Translations under genes and position numbers: made by a program
In this document: positions 1 through 8,271 of the stretch, one piece after another
How the letters are laid out: each line of letters begins with the position of its first letter
Numbering within the stretch: position 1 is the stretch's first letter
DNA from: Cytophagaceae bacterium
GTDB taxonomy: Bacteria; Bacteroidota; Bacteroidia; Cytophagales; UBA9547
NCBI GenBank assembly: GCA_027488865.1
Contig: JAIYAU010000057.1
Location: forward strand, 1-51,896
Reading direction: 5' to 3'
Length of the DNA: 51,896 nt
Notes under the pieces: model-generated
Databases searched by the model: none
What the model was told of the DNA's origin: nothing
The model's input: only the letters and a program-made list of their open reading frames with translations

Positions 1-1296
1 CGCAACATTGCTTGCTCCATCGTTGGTAACCAATTGTCCCACTGTTAAAGTAGGTAAACTTCCTGTTCCAACATCATCTACGCCTAATTCCCATGTGCTG
101 GTAAGTGCATTCCACTTTAATATTTGTCCATCATTAACCCCATCTTTAATCTTAAGTTTACCGCCTACTGTATCAATACTAATTCCGTCAGGGTTGGCAA
201 CAATTCTTGAACCATTGACTACAATACCAGATTTGCCAATTAAAGAGGCTGCACCTCCCACGCTATCATTTCTTGCGATCCAATTACTTCCGTTCCATTT
301 TAAAATTTGACCAGACACTACACTATTTGAATTGGTTAATTTTGAAATATCCAATGAGCTGATTTTGCTTGAATTAATAGATTTAACAACCAATTTTCCA
401 GCTATTGTATCTAAAGTTATTCCATCAGGTGCACTTAGAATTTTATCTGAATTTGTAATAACCACACCTGCACCAGCCAAATAGCTATTACTAGCATCAG
501 GTGTAGGTGTCCAATTGGAACCATCCCATCTCAACACATAACCAACTGGTACTGTGGCTATTTGATTTAATCTACCTATATTGATATTTGAATTAGTAAG
601 AATAGAATCTAGTACATAAGAGCGTTTAATGTTCAAAGCCCTTTGACCATTAGCAAACTTGGCTGTATCAAACTGGTTAGGATTAAAATTAAGAATAAAA
701 TTGCCTGAAGTTGACTTGATTATCCCACCACTTGCTGAGACATTTGATGATCCAGCGGGTGTTTGCCAAGTTGGTAGAGTACCAGACCATGTAAGTACTT
801 GATTTGCAGTTGAGGCATTAGGTAGAGGGGTCCAACTTGTGCCATTAAAGTATAACAAATTACCTAATGCTTGTCCAAGTAAATTTAAAGAATTAGAAGT
901 TGAAGAATTGGCGTTGTTGGCAAACAAAGCATAGGGAACACTTAATAATTGAGCGGTGCCCAAAGAACCATTAAAAACACTGCTTGTAACATCCACCTTA
1001 AGATATTTGGCAGCTCCCCCCCAATTGATATTTGCAAATGATGTTGGATTACCACTGCCAATTTCAGTATTAAAAACACCAAAAGCGTTTGTTGTAATGG
1101 ATTTTGCTTCTGTATAAACAGTTGCACCTGTTGCACTACCTTCTAATATTGAAAAAGTAGTATTAATGGTTTGATTCACCAAAGCATTTCCGAGGCCATC
1201 TCTGGCTACTGCCTGATAATTAAATTTTTGTGGTGCTTGCGCAAACAGCAAGATGCAGGTATATAATAACCCAACAAGGAAAATATTTTTTTTCAT
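1..1296 (-). CDS. Secreted surface protein with 'FNYQAVARD' N-terminus, C-terminus cut off by window edge
   Basis: The frame is open from an ATG at 1294-1296 to the first base of the window with no stop in 432 codons, so only the N-terminal part is present. Residues 1-20 form a signal peptide (MKKN, then a hydrophobic stretch ending LLFAQ). The mature protein begins APQKFNYQAVARDGLGNAL, a start typical of large Bacteroidota surface or tail-fibre-like proteins. The rest is Ser/Thr/Asn/Gly-rich and modular: phrases such as 'LRWDGSNWTP', 'ILKWNGSNWIA' and 'ILKWNALTSTWEL' recur, as do 'DGITLDTIAGKL' and 'DGISIDTVGGKL', at roughly 80-100 residue spacing. This suggests beta-structured repeats. Such proteins often end in a chaperone or sorting domain, which is not visible here. 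The exact function is unknown. Confidence 0.85.
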   Translation of the reverse strand, partial: MKKNIFLVGLLYTCILLFAQAPQKFNYQAVARDGLGNALVNQTINTTFSILEGSATGATVYTEAKSITTNAFGVFNTEIGSGNPTSFANINWGGAAKYLKVDVTSSVFNGSLGTAQLLSVPYALFANNANSSTSNSLNLLGQALGNLLYFNGTSWTPLPNASTANQVLTWSGTLPTWQTPAGSSNVSASGGIIKSTSGNFILNFNPNQFDTAKFANGQRALNIKRSYVLDSILTNSNINIGRLNQIATVPVGYVLRWDGSNWTPTPDASNSYLAGAGVVITNSDKILSAPDGITLDTIAGKLVVKSINSSKISSLDISKLTNSNSVVSGQILKWNGSNWIARNDSVGGAASLIGKSGIVVNGSRIVANPDGISIDTVGGKLKIKDGVNDGQILKWNALTSTWELGVDDVGTGSLPTLTVGQLVTNDGASNVA

Positions 1297-1330
1297 CACT
1301 AGCCGATTTTAAACAAAATTCAAAAATTTT

Positions 1331-1382
1331 TAGTACCATTAATATATACTTTACATTATTGCTAGTTTTATATTAAGTACTA
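1331..1382 (-). terminator. Candidate terminator hairpin after the 349-aa membrane gene
   Basis: The arms at 1331-1346 and 1369-1382 (TAGTAC...TAATATA against TATATTAAGTACTA) are complementary with one bulge. On the minus strand the stem is followed by AAAATTTTTG. It lies between the stop at 1447 and the next minus-strand start at 1296. The stem is AT-rich, so termination strength is uncertain. Confidence 0.4.
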
Positions 1383-1446
1383 ATAATCAAGACGATGCAA
1401 GATACTAAAAAATGTTTGACAATAAAAAAATATATTATCACCAAAA

Positions 1447-2496
1447 CTAAATTTTATTCAATATTAATGTCGTGAATAATTTATCTATGGTCAATGCAAT
1501 CCAAAAGGCCAGAAGTGGTGAAAAAAGATAGAACATTCTTGCCAATTCGGTTGACAAAAACGCGTGAATAAAAACGATCCAAATGAAATAAATTGCCCAA
1601 GATGGCGTACTGGTTATAAGACATTTACGATGAGAGGTAAATAAAAGGGGTAATAAAACTAATATCCAAAATCCAGCAATTGAAAATAGTTCATAAAGAC
1701 CATGAAAGGAAAAGAAACGAATTAATGAAACTTGGACGGAGGTAATTGTAGAAAAAATACTTTCAAAGGATTGAAGATGTGGCAATTGATACAAGTAATC
1801 GATGTATAATCTAAATGAAAAAACTAGTAACCCTGAAAGAAAAAAGAGGACAATTTGTTTTAACTTAGGAATTGGACCATAAAAAAATAAAAGTGGCGCT
1901 AAAAAGATAAACGATTCTTTTGCCCAAGGGCCAATAAAAATGGAAAATACAGCTAAGCTAATGTTTTTTGTGGTAATGGCTACCAAAACAGCGATTGTAA
2001 CCAATAGGTATAAACTGTCTACCATGGGTAACCCTACAAAATAAGGTACCCATCTGCTAGATAAAATAGCTATTAGTCCTAAAAGTGCCGCTAAAGATGA
2101 GGTGCCGAGCGATTTACAAAATTTAAATACCAAAACACCAAAAGTGGCCATAATAGCTAAATTGACCACAAAAAAACTCATGCACAAAGAAAATTGGTCA
2201 CTTGGAAAATCCCAAGGCTTAAGTGGGGAAAGTATAGGTTTAAAAAGCCAATTGACTGTTGCTGCTAAAAAAGGTACCAATACCCTATACCTTCTTACTG
2301 GACTTTCGTCAAAATTACCTTGAGCTAATGCTAGATAAGTTCTTATGTCAGGATTTTGTTTTAAGTCATAAGAATCTAATAATGCAAACGCACCACCGAA
2401 CATTAAAGCTGCGGAAAAGAAAAAAAGAGCCCAAAAACTGAAATTGATTCTCTTTATTAACTTTTCCACAATGAAAATTTTATAGATATAATTCAC
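1447..2496 (-). CDS. Polytopic inner-membrane protein, possibly GT-C-like
   Basis: This 349-residue protein has about eight to ten hydrophobic helices. A short luminal or periplasmic loop follows TM1 (about residues 45-75) and carries the polar motif DIRTYLALAQ, then SPVRRYRVLVPFLA at about residues 65-78. That layout, with an acidic loop after TM1 and an Arg-rich motif before TM2, recalls GT-C type glycosyltransferases and related DUF2029-like proteins, but no family-defining signature was recognised. The start lies 11 bp downstream of the metF stop on the same strand, so the two are probably co-transcribed. That gives no clear functional link to folate metabolism. Confident as a gene; function unassigned. 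Confidence 0.8.
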   Translation of the reverse strand: MNYIYKIFIVEKLIKRINFSFWALFFFSAALMFGGAFALLDSYDLKQNPDIRTYLALAQGNFDESPVRRYRVLVPFLAATVNWLFKPILSPLKPWDFPSDQFSLCMSFFVVNLAIMATFGVLVFKFCKSLGTSSLAALLGLIAILSSRWVPYFVGLPMVDSLYLLVTIAVLVAITTKNISLAVFSIFIGPWAKESFIFLAPLLFFYGPIPKLKQIVLFFLSGLLVFSFRLYIDYLYQLPHLQSFESIFSTITSVQVSLIRFFSFHGLYELFSIAGFWILVLLPLLFTSHRKCLITSTPSWAIYFIWIVFIHAFLSTELARMFYLFSPLLAFWIALTIDKLFTTLILNKI

Positions 2497-2507
2497 AAAT
2501 AATCACT

Positions 2508-3461
2508 TTAGAATACTGCCTCGGCTATCTTCTTAACGGCATCAGATTTACTCATGGTATAATAATGTAGCACTTCTACTCCCCTATCCTTTAACTCCTT
2601 ACTTTGTTGAATGCACCATTCTATACCAATTTGTTTTATGGCCTCAGCACTTTTTGCTGCTTCTACAGCTTCTATTAAAGCGTCTGGCAAATCGATATGA
2701 AAAATACTTGGTAAAATAGTTAATTGTTTATGGGTCGTAAGTGGTTTTAATCCTGGAATAATTGGCACGTTAATTCCTTCTTGCTTACACTGTTGTACGA
2801 ATTCAAAAAATTTGTCATTGTCAAAAAACATCTGGGTCACAATATACTCTGCACCCGCTTCCACCTTACGTTTTAGTTGTTTAAAATCTGTTTTTAAACT
2901 TGGGGCTTCAAAGTGTTTCTCGGGATAACCAGCTACTCCAATACAAAAATTGGTCTTTTTCATATTAGTTTCTTCATGCAGGTATTTCCCTTTGTTCATA
3001 TTGCTTATTTGTTCCACAAGTTCAGAAGCGTAGGCATTGCCACCTTTACTAGGTATAAATGCACCTTCAGATTTAATTGCATCACCTCTAAGTGCCAGCA
3101 CATTATCTATTCCTAAAAAATCTAAGTCTATCAAAGCATTTTCCGTTTCTTCTTTATCAAAACCGCCACAAATGAGATGAGGTACAGCATCTACTTTAAA
3201 TTTGTTCATGATGGCAGCACAAATAGCTACCGTACCTGGTCTTTTGAAAGTGGCCGTTTTTTCTAATAAGCCATTATCTTTTTTCTTATAAATGTATTCT
3301 TCGCGATGATAGGTAACATCAATAAATGGCGGTTTAAACTCCATGAGAGGCTCAATGGCCTTAAAAAGTGAATTTATATCTTCGCCTTTGAGTGGAGGTA
3401 AAATTTCAATAGAAAATAGTGTTTTTTTAGCAGCTGCAATGTGGTCAGTAATTTTTGTCAT
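2508..3461 (-). CDS. metF: Methylenetetrahydrofolate reductase
   Basis: MetF reduces 5,10-methylene-THF to 5-methyl-THF with a flavin cofactor, supplying methyl groups for methionine synthesis. The 317-residue length fits the bacterial family. Family landmarks seen in order are FSIEILPP near residue 16 (the catalytic-Glu strand), IDVTYH at about residues 47-52, PHLICGG at about residues 95-101, ALRGD at about residues 122-126, CIGVAGYPEKH at about residues 173-183, and TQMFFDNDKF at about residues 210-219. It is the first gene of a likely two-gene unit with the downstream membrane protein. A TAnnTTTG promoter match lies 23-30 bp upstream of the ATG. No SAM riboswitch was recognised in the short leader. 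Confidence 0.96.
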   Translation of the reverse strand: MTKITDHIAAAKKTLFSIEILPPLKGEDINSLFKAIEPLMEFKPPFIDVTYHREEYIYKKKDNGLLEKTATFKRPGTVAICAAIMNKFKVDAVPHLICGGFDKEETENALIDLDFLGIDNVLALRGDAIKSEGAFIPSKGGNAYASELVEQISNMNKGKYLHEETNMKKTNFCIGVAGYPEKHFEAPSLKTDFKQLKRKVEAGAEYIVTQMFFDNDKFFEFVQQCKQEGINVPIIPGLKPLTTHKQLTILPSIFHIDLPDALIEAVEAAKSAEAIKQIGIEWCIQQSKELKDRGVEVLHYYTMSKSDAVKKIAEAVF

Positions 3462-3483
3462 TATTTCAGTTTATAATCAAATA

Positions 3484-3491
3484 CAAATTTA
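3484..3491 (-). promoter_or_regulatory. Candidate -7 promoter element of metF
   Basis: On the minus strand this reads TAAATTTG, an exact match to the Bacteroidota sigma-ABfr -7 consensus TAnnTTTG. It ends 22 bp before the metF ATG, predicting a leader of about 15-20 nt. Confidence 0.5.
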
Positions 3492-3584
3492 TTACAACTA
3501 AGTTTAATAGTTGCAATAATTTATATTGTTTAACTGTAAATATTTATAAAATGACAAAACAAAAATATTGGGATATTTAAAAAT

Positions 3585-3615
3585 TAGGGTAGATAATACT
3601 AAGATTTCTACCCTA
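3585..3615 (-). terminator. Rho-independent terminator of the YfeS-like gene
   Basis: The perfect 9-bp arms TAGGGTAGA (3585-3593) and TCTACCCTA (3607-3615) enclose a 13-nt loop. On the minus strand the stem is followed by ATTTTTAAA. It lies 14 bp beyond the stop codon at 3629. Confidence 0.7.
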
Positions 3616-3628
3616 CCCAAAAAGAAGC

Positions 3629-4177
3629 TTAAGCTTGTTGTAATATTCTTTTTAATACTTGTAAATTATTTAGATACTCATCTGCCACTTCTTGATCCCA
3701 AACACCTTCTTCAGCAGATATTCTAGTGATGGATTCTTGTCTTTCAATAGACAATAAAACAATCGGTTTGGCCTCCTCGTCGATGGTACCTTCATCCACT
3801 AATTGTCCAAATCCTGTAGCCATTACAGAGATATCTAACACATAATGTTCTTGATAATCATCAAAATCTTCATTTTCAAGCTCATTTTTGATTTTTTCAA
3901 TATCCAAAATGGAATTGTTAAAATCTTCAAAGTTATAATCACTTAGGCTTTCAATTACCCATCTCAAGCAAGCGGTTAACGATTCTTCTTTGTTTTCGGT
4001 GCGCCATTCTCTATATTCTGCAAGAGCCATATCTCCCTCGTCGCTACCAAAAGGTGCAAGTTCATCATAACTGTTCCAGAAAAAATCCTCAGGAGCTAAC
4101 TCAAGTGCTCTAGGATGTGCTGTTTCTTTGTCAATTCCGTATAATTCTTCGTTCAATAGTTCTTCTTCTTGTTCCAT
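3629..4177 (-). CDS. YfeS-like acidic cytoplasmic protein
   Basis: This 182-residue, very acidic soluble protein has no signal peptide. Residues about 20-58 contain AHPRALEL, EDFFWNSYDE, LAPFGSDEGD and ALAEYREWR. This block is characteristic of the uncharacterised YfeS family, which databases sometimes label a molybdenum metabolism regulator. The central part has CLRWVIESLSDYNF (about residues 69-82), also typical of the family. The C-terminal half is helical and rich in Asp and Glu. It is followed by its own terminator and stands as a single gene. The family assignment is from memory of the motif. The molecular function is unknown. Confidence 0.75.
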   Translation of the reverse strand: MEQEEELLNEELYGIDKETAHPRALELAPEDFFWNSYDELAPFGSDEGDMALAEYREWRTENKEESLTACLRWVIESLSDYNFEDFNNSILDIEKIKNELENEDFDDYQEHYVLDISVMATGFGQLVDEGTIDEEAKPIVLLSIERQESITRISAEEGVWDQEVADEYLNNLQVLKRILQQA

Positions 4178-4316
4178 ATTCTAAAATTTTAGTCAAAAAT
4201 AAAATTTATTTTATCTAAGAACTAGGGTATTTAAAAACTTAAAGAATTGTTAACATATGGATAAACTGAGAGCGAATAGCTGATTATAAGTTAACAGATG
4301 TGAATAGGAAAAATCA

Positions 4317-4345
4317 GCACCAATATCAGCAATTGATATTGGTGC
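4317..4345 (-). terminator. Rho-independent terminator of the DUF937 gene
   Basis: A perfect 12-bp stem, GCACCAATATCA (4317-4328) and TGATATTGGTGC (4334-4345), has a 5-nt loop. Read on the minus strand it is followed closely by TTTTT (4313-4309). It begins 8 bp after the stop at 4353. Confidence 0.85.
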
Positions 4346-4352
4346 CAAAAAT

Positions 4353-4865
4353 TTAAAACAATTTTTTACCAATATTAAGCACGTCGTCCAACCCAAAACT
4401 GTTATCGTTACCAGCATTAGATTGACTTCCGCCAAATAAATTTAACAATCCTCCTATATTTCCAAGATTCCCACCAGCAAGTTGACCTATTAATGAAGAC
4501 ACGTCTACACCATTTCCTTTTGCATTGTTCACTTGTCCGTTGAACATATTAAGGATTAATGGTAATACTGTTGCAATGATTTGTGTTGCTTGGTTTCCAT
4601 CAATTCCAATTTTAGAAGCTAGATTAGCTGCAATTGGTCCAGAAAGTTGAGCTACAATAGGGTTAGAACTTGAAGTTTCAGTTCCCGAGAACATTTCAGT
4701 AAGAGATGATAAATCTCCATTTTGCAATTGCCCGCCCACTACTTCTGTTAAAGATTCAGTAATAGCAGATGTTGCATTTGGCAATTGACTTTCGTCAAGG
4801 CCTGTGTTTTGTTTTAATAATTCAGTGATTTGTCCGCCACCCAAACTTAAAAGTTGATCTAACAT
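4353..4865 (-). CDS. DUF937 family protein
   Basis: This 170-residue protein has no signal peptide and is rich in Gly, Leu, Asn and Gln. It opens MLDQLLSLGGGQIT, has a helical middle with the pattern LASKIGIDGNQATQIIATVLPLI (read around residues 85-108), and ends in low-complexity Gly/Asn/Ser sequence with FGLDDVLNIGKKLF. The helix composition, the IGI...A..I...LP phrase and the glycine-rich tail match DUF937/YidB-like proteins, which are widespread but functionally uncharacterised. It is monocistronic, with a strong terminator immediately downstream and the divergent ndh gene about 200 bp upstream. Confidence 0.8.
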   Translation of the reverse strand: MLDQLLSLGGGQITELLKQNTGLDESQLPNATSAITESLTEVVGGQLQNGDLSSLTEMFSGTETSSSNPIVAQLSGPIAANLASKIGIDGNQATQIIATVLPLILNMFNGQVNNAKGNGVDVSSLIGQLAGGNLGNIGGLLNLFGGSQSNAGNDNSFGLDDVLNIGKKLF

Positions 4866-5068
4866 AGAAGTACGTTTTAAAAGTTAAAAAATATCTTTAA
4901 AAATAATTGTATTTTTTTGAATACCAAAGCGCCAGAGTTGAAATGTTTTTGTTGTAATTAAATTCTATAAGGTTCAAACCATCCAAGGATTGTTTTTAAT
5001 AAAGAATAACAATATTTTTTGATTTATGCAAGATTAGTGGTAACATTAAACTTATAAATTTTACTATT

Positions 5069-6361
5069 ATGATAAAACCAAATATACCAGAAACCAATTT
5101 AAAAAGAATTGTGATTGTGGGTGGTGGATTTGCTGGAATTACTTTAGCAAAAAAACTGATAAAACTAGATTATCAGATAGTTATGATTGATAAAAATAAT
5201 TACCATCAATTTCAACCACTTTTATACCAAGTGGCTACTGGTGGGCTAGAGCCAGGATCGATTGCTTATCCTTTACGAAAAATATTTCCATCCCATAAAA
5301 ATATTCATATTAGACTTGCCGAGGTTAAGGGTATAGACACTATCAGCCAACATCTTGAAACTTCCATTGGCCATTTAAATTATGATTATTTAGTGATTGC
5401 CACAGGAGCTGTTACTAATTTTTTTGGCAATGCAAATATGGAAAAATATGCATTTGGGATGAAGTCCGTAGCAGAGGCGCTTGATCTTAGAAGTATCATT
5501 TTACAAAATTTTGAGGAGGCATTGCTCATAGAAGATGAAGAAAAAAGGGATTTGTTGATGAACATTGTCATTGTTGGCGGTGGTGCCACAGGAGTAGAGG
5601 TAGCAGGAGCGATTTCAGAAATGAAACGTTATGTGCTTCCTAAAGACTTTCCTGAATTGGACTTTACCAAAATGAATATTTATTTGATTGAATCTAACGA
5701 AAGGGTGCTTTCTGCCATGTCAGTAGAGTCGTCTACCAAGGCAAAAAAGTATCTTGAAAACATGGGGATTCAAGTATTTACAGATACAAGAGTTTTGGAT
5801 TATGATGGGGAAACGGTAACTATAAAAGATCGGCCATCTATAAAAGCGGCTGTATTGTTGTGGGCAGCAGGAATTAAAGGTGCTGTACCAACTGGATTTA
5901 ATACGGAAGTTATTACCAGGGGCAATAGAATTAAATGCAATCAATACAATCAAGTAGACGGATTTGAAAATATTTTTGCCATAGGTGATGTGGCATTTAT
6001 AACAACAAGTGAAACTCCTAATGGTCACCCACAGGTAGCACCAGTAGGTATGCAACAAGCTGATAATCTTTCCAATAATTTTGATCGACTTCTTAAAAAT
6101 AAACCATTAGTGGCTTTTAAGTATTTTGATAAAGGTTCAATGGCTACAGTAGGAAGGAATAAGGCTGTGGTGGAGATGTCAATTTTAAAATTTGGTGGTT
6201 TTATTGCTTGGTTAGCTTGGATGTTTGTTCACTTAATGTCAATTGTTGGTTTTAGAAACAGGTTGGCTATTTTAATGACTTGGAGTTATAATTATTTTAG
6301 ATATGATCAAGCGCTCCGACTAATCATAAGGCCTTTTGAAAGAAAGAAAAAATTTAACTAG
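5069..6361 (+). CDS. ndh: Type II NADH dehydrogenase (NDH-2)
   Basis: A single-subunit, non-proton-pumping NADH:quinone oxidoreductase that feeds electrons from NADH into the quinone pool at the inner face of the membrane. The 430-residue length is normal. The FAD-binding Rossmann motif VIVGGGFAGITLAKKL is at about residues 15-30, and the NADH-binding motif IVIVGGGATGVEVAGAI is at about residues 167-183. The FAD-contacting segment FENIFAIGDVA is at about residues 296-306. The C-terminus (about residues 370-410) is amphipathic and hydrophobic, with FIAWLAWMFVHLM, consistent with peripheral membrane attachment. It is monocistronic, converging on the next gene with only 11 bp between stops. Confidence 0.95.
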   Translation: MIKPNIPETNLKRIVIVGGGFAGITLAKKLIKLDYQIVMIDKNNYHQFQPLLYQVATGGLEPGSIAYPLRKIFPSHKNIHIRLAEVKGIDTISQHLETSIGHLNYDYLVIATGAVTNFFGNANMEKYAFGMKSVAEALDLRSIILQNFEEALLIEDEEKRDLLMNIVIVGGGATGVEVAGAISEMKRYVLPKDFPELDFTKMNIYLIESNERVLSAMSVESSTKAKKYLENMGIQVFTDTRVLDYDGETVTIKDRPSIKAAVLLWAAGIKGAVPTGFNTEVITRGNRIKCNQYNQVDGFENIFAIGDVAFITTSETPNGHPQVAPVGMQQADNLSNNFDRLLKNKPLVAFKYFDKGSMATVGRNKAVVEMSILKFGGFIAWLAWMFVHLMSIVGFRNRLAILMTWSYNYFRYDQALRLIIRPFERKKKFN

Positions 6362-6372
6362 ATAATTTCGTT

Positions 6373-8271
6373 CTATTCTAAAATTGTAATAAACCCTTTT
6401 TGAGTTTTCTTGTTACCAAGAAAATCTTCAAAAGAAACTACATATTGGTATATACCCGCTGGAAATCCTTGTCCATCCCAACCTTTGTTTACCTCGTTGC
6501 TGGTAAAAATTAAATCGCCCCATCGGCCATAAACACCAATTTTATAAGATTTTACAAATCGACCTTTAGGCAAAAATACATCATTTAGCCCATCGCCGTT
6601 AGGGGTAAAAGCATTGGGAAAATAAAGGGTTCCTCCTTGATTTATTTCGATAGGATTAGAATAAGAAATTGGATTTGATTGATTGGCAGTGTAAACCATC
6701 ACAATATATCTCTTGATTTGATTAATCGTATCCTTTTCATTATCAATAAAAATGGTATTTGCACCAAAATAAATTTCCTTTATCGGATTTAAATTTTGAT
6801 CCACACGAACAAGTTTATAAGCATTTGTTGCCAGCGGATAATCGCTGCTATAATTCGTCCATTCAAGCTTAATATCTCCATTGGGTTCATATTGATACGA
6901 TAATAAACTTGGACAAATAACATTTGAGATGATAGACTCCTTTCCACATGAATCCACATAGTCGACTTGGTAGCAAAGTGTGGTATTGCTAAAACCTACT
7001 TGCTTATCTATATATTCTGTTTGCAATTGTTTATTTACTAGTGCAAAGGGCTGATTATTTGTACTTTTAAAAATACGATATTCTTTAAGAGTATTGTCGG
7101 TATTGGCTTGCCAAGAAAGTTTAATGTTGCTATCGTTGACGGTCGCATTTGAATTGACCACTTGCCCAGGCACTTTTGTGGATATTGCATCTAAACATGT
7201 GTCTTTACTCACTGTTCCTTTGCTGTTGATTTGGTTAATTTTGTAACAATACTTTTTACCACATTGTACAGTTGTATCTATAAATGCGGTATCCAAACCA
7301 CCGATAAACTCCTTTATTTTTATTCCGTTTCTGAATACTTCAATTTTATCTGTCAAATCACCATTCCCCAACTTCCAATTTAATGTTATTTGGTTATTTT
7401 CTGATTTAGCTTCCAACAAAATACTACAAGGCACGTGGTCTGCTTTTAAAGAATTGCCACATCCATCCACATTTGCTAGTTGATAACAAAAAACTTCTTC
7501 ATCAAGTCTGTTGTTAACGTAAAAATTACTTTTTTCACCAGATTGATTTATTAATGTATCAATAGATACAAAATTTGTACTTGTAACGGGCTTAGCGCCA
7601 ACCACATAATTTGAGGTATTTGTCAGATTGGCAAACAATAAATTTACACCTAAAGATGGATTTAATGTGGATATTAACCCCAAAATTGTTGGCTGAACGA
7701 GTTTGTCAAACGTTTCTACAGATTTAGTGGTAGAGGTGCCACAACCACCTGGAACGTACAGCGCATCGACTTTAATGGTTTTGACCCCTGAATCGGTAAA
7801 TTGATGAATTACACTTTCATTTTGTTTTATAATTGCAATATTACCATCTCCAAAATCTATTGTAAATTGCTGATAGTTGGTATCTATAATTACTACTTTC
7901 ACTTTAAAATCTTCACAAGGAACAAGATTAAATTGAGGAGTTGGACGCCCCTTCACTCGAATATAATCCTTTTTTACGGCTGAATTACTACCCTGAGAAA
8001 CAGATACCGTTATTATCTGTCTAATGGTATAATTACCAGGTTGTTGGTAGGTATGTATTGTGTTATCAAAGTAATTGTCAACTAGGTTGTCAATAAAATT
8101 ATATCTAATACCAGTTTTACTGTTGGTACAATTAATCATATTAACCGTAAACGGAGCACAACCTACAGTATCATTGGTAAAAATACAGGGTTGAACAGGC
8201 TGTGCGAGTAGCCTACTAAATCCTATATAAAGGACCATTATAGCAAAGAGTCCATTACGTGTTAGGTACAT
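6373..8271 (-). CDS. Secreted protein with T9SS type-B (CHU_C) sorting domain
   Basis: An Fn3-like or PKD-like multidomain extracellular protein. The C-terminal ~85 residues begin YFPNAFTPNGDGLNDVF and contain VYGRWGDLIF, KGWDGQ and GIYQYVVSFED, the hallmark of the gliding-motility-associated C-terminal domain that directs export through the type IX secretion system. The N-terminal part has a PKD-like block (TVGCAPFTVNMINCTN, DFGDGN). The middle has two or three Fn3-like repeats with phrases such as KLSWQANTDNTLKEYRIF. The frame extends up to an ATG at 8301, but the ATG at 8271 (MYLTRNG then a hydrophobic stretch ending LLAQ) gives a normal signal peptide and is preferred. The gene overlaps the 3' end of hisS by 17 bp from this start, so it is probably co-transcribed. 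Substrate or ligand unknown. Confidence 0.9.
   Translation of the reverse strand: MYLTRNGLFAIMVLYIGFSRLLAQPVQPCIFTNDTVGCAPFTVNMINCTNSKTGIRYNFIDNLVDNYFDNTIHTYQQPGNYTIRQIITVSVSQGSNSAVKKDYIRVKGRPTPQFNLVPCEDFKVKVVIIDTNYQQFTIDFGDGNIAIIKQNESVIHQFTDSGVKTIKVDALYVPGGCGTSTTKSVETFDKLVQPTILGLISTLNPSLGVNLLFANLTNTSNYVVGAKPVTSTNFVSIDTLINQSGEKSNFYVNNRLDEEVFCYQLANVDGCGNSLKADHVPCSILLEAKSENNQITLNWKLGNGDLTDKIEVFRNGIKIKEFIGGLDTAFIDTTVQCGKKYCYKINQINSKGTVSKDTCLDAISTKVPGQVVNSNATVNDSNIKLSWQANTDNTLKEYRIFKSTNNQPFALVNKQLQTEYIDKQVGFSNTTLCYQVDYVDSCGKESIISNVICPSLLSYQYEPNGDIKLEWTNYSSDYPLATNAYKLVRVDQNLNPIKEIYFGANTIFIDNEKDTINQIKRYIVMVYTANQSNPISYSNPIEINQGGTLYFPNAFTPNGDGLNDVFLPKGRFVKSYKIGVYGRWGDLIFTSNEVNKGWDGQGFPAGIYQYVVSFEDFLGNKKTQKGFITILE

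Noticed and set aside
8-310. Open plus-strand frame at the left edge
   Set aside because: It is antisense to the surface-protein frame 1-1296, which is open throughout, has a signal peptide and internal repeats. The plus frame gives a low-complexity Pro/Ser/Leu sequence with no family likeness.
3462-3628. SAM or other riboswitch in front of metF
   Set aside because: The leader from the candidate promoter to the ATG is only about 15-20 nt, too short, and the nearby hairpin at 3585-3615 belongs to the upstream YfeS-like gene.
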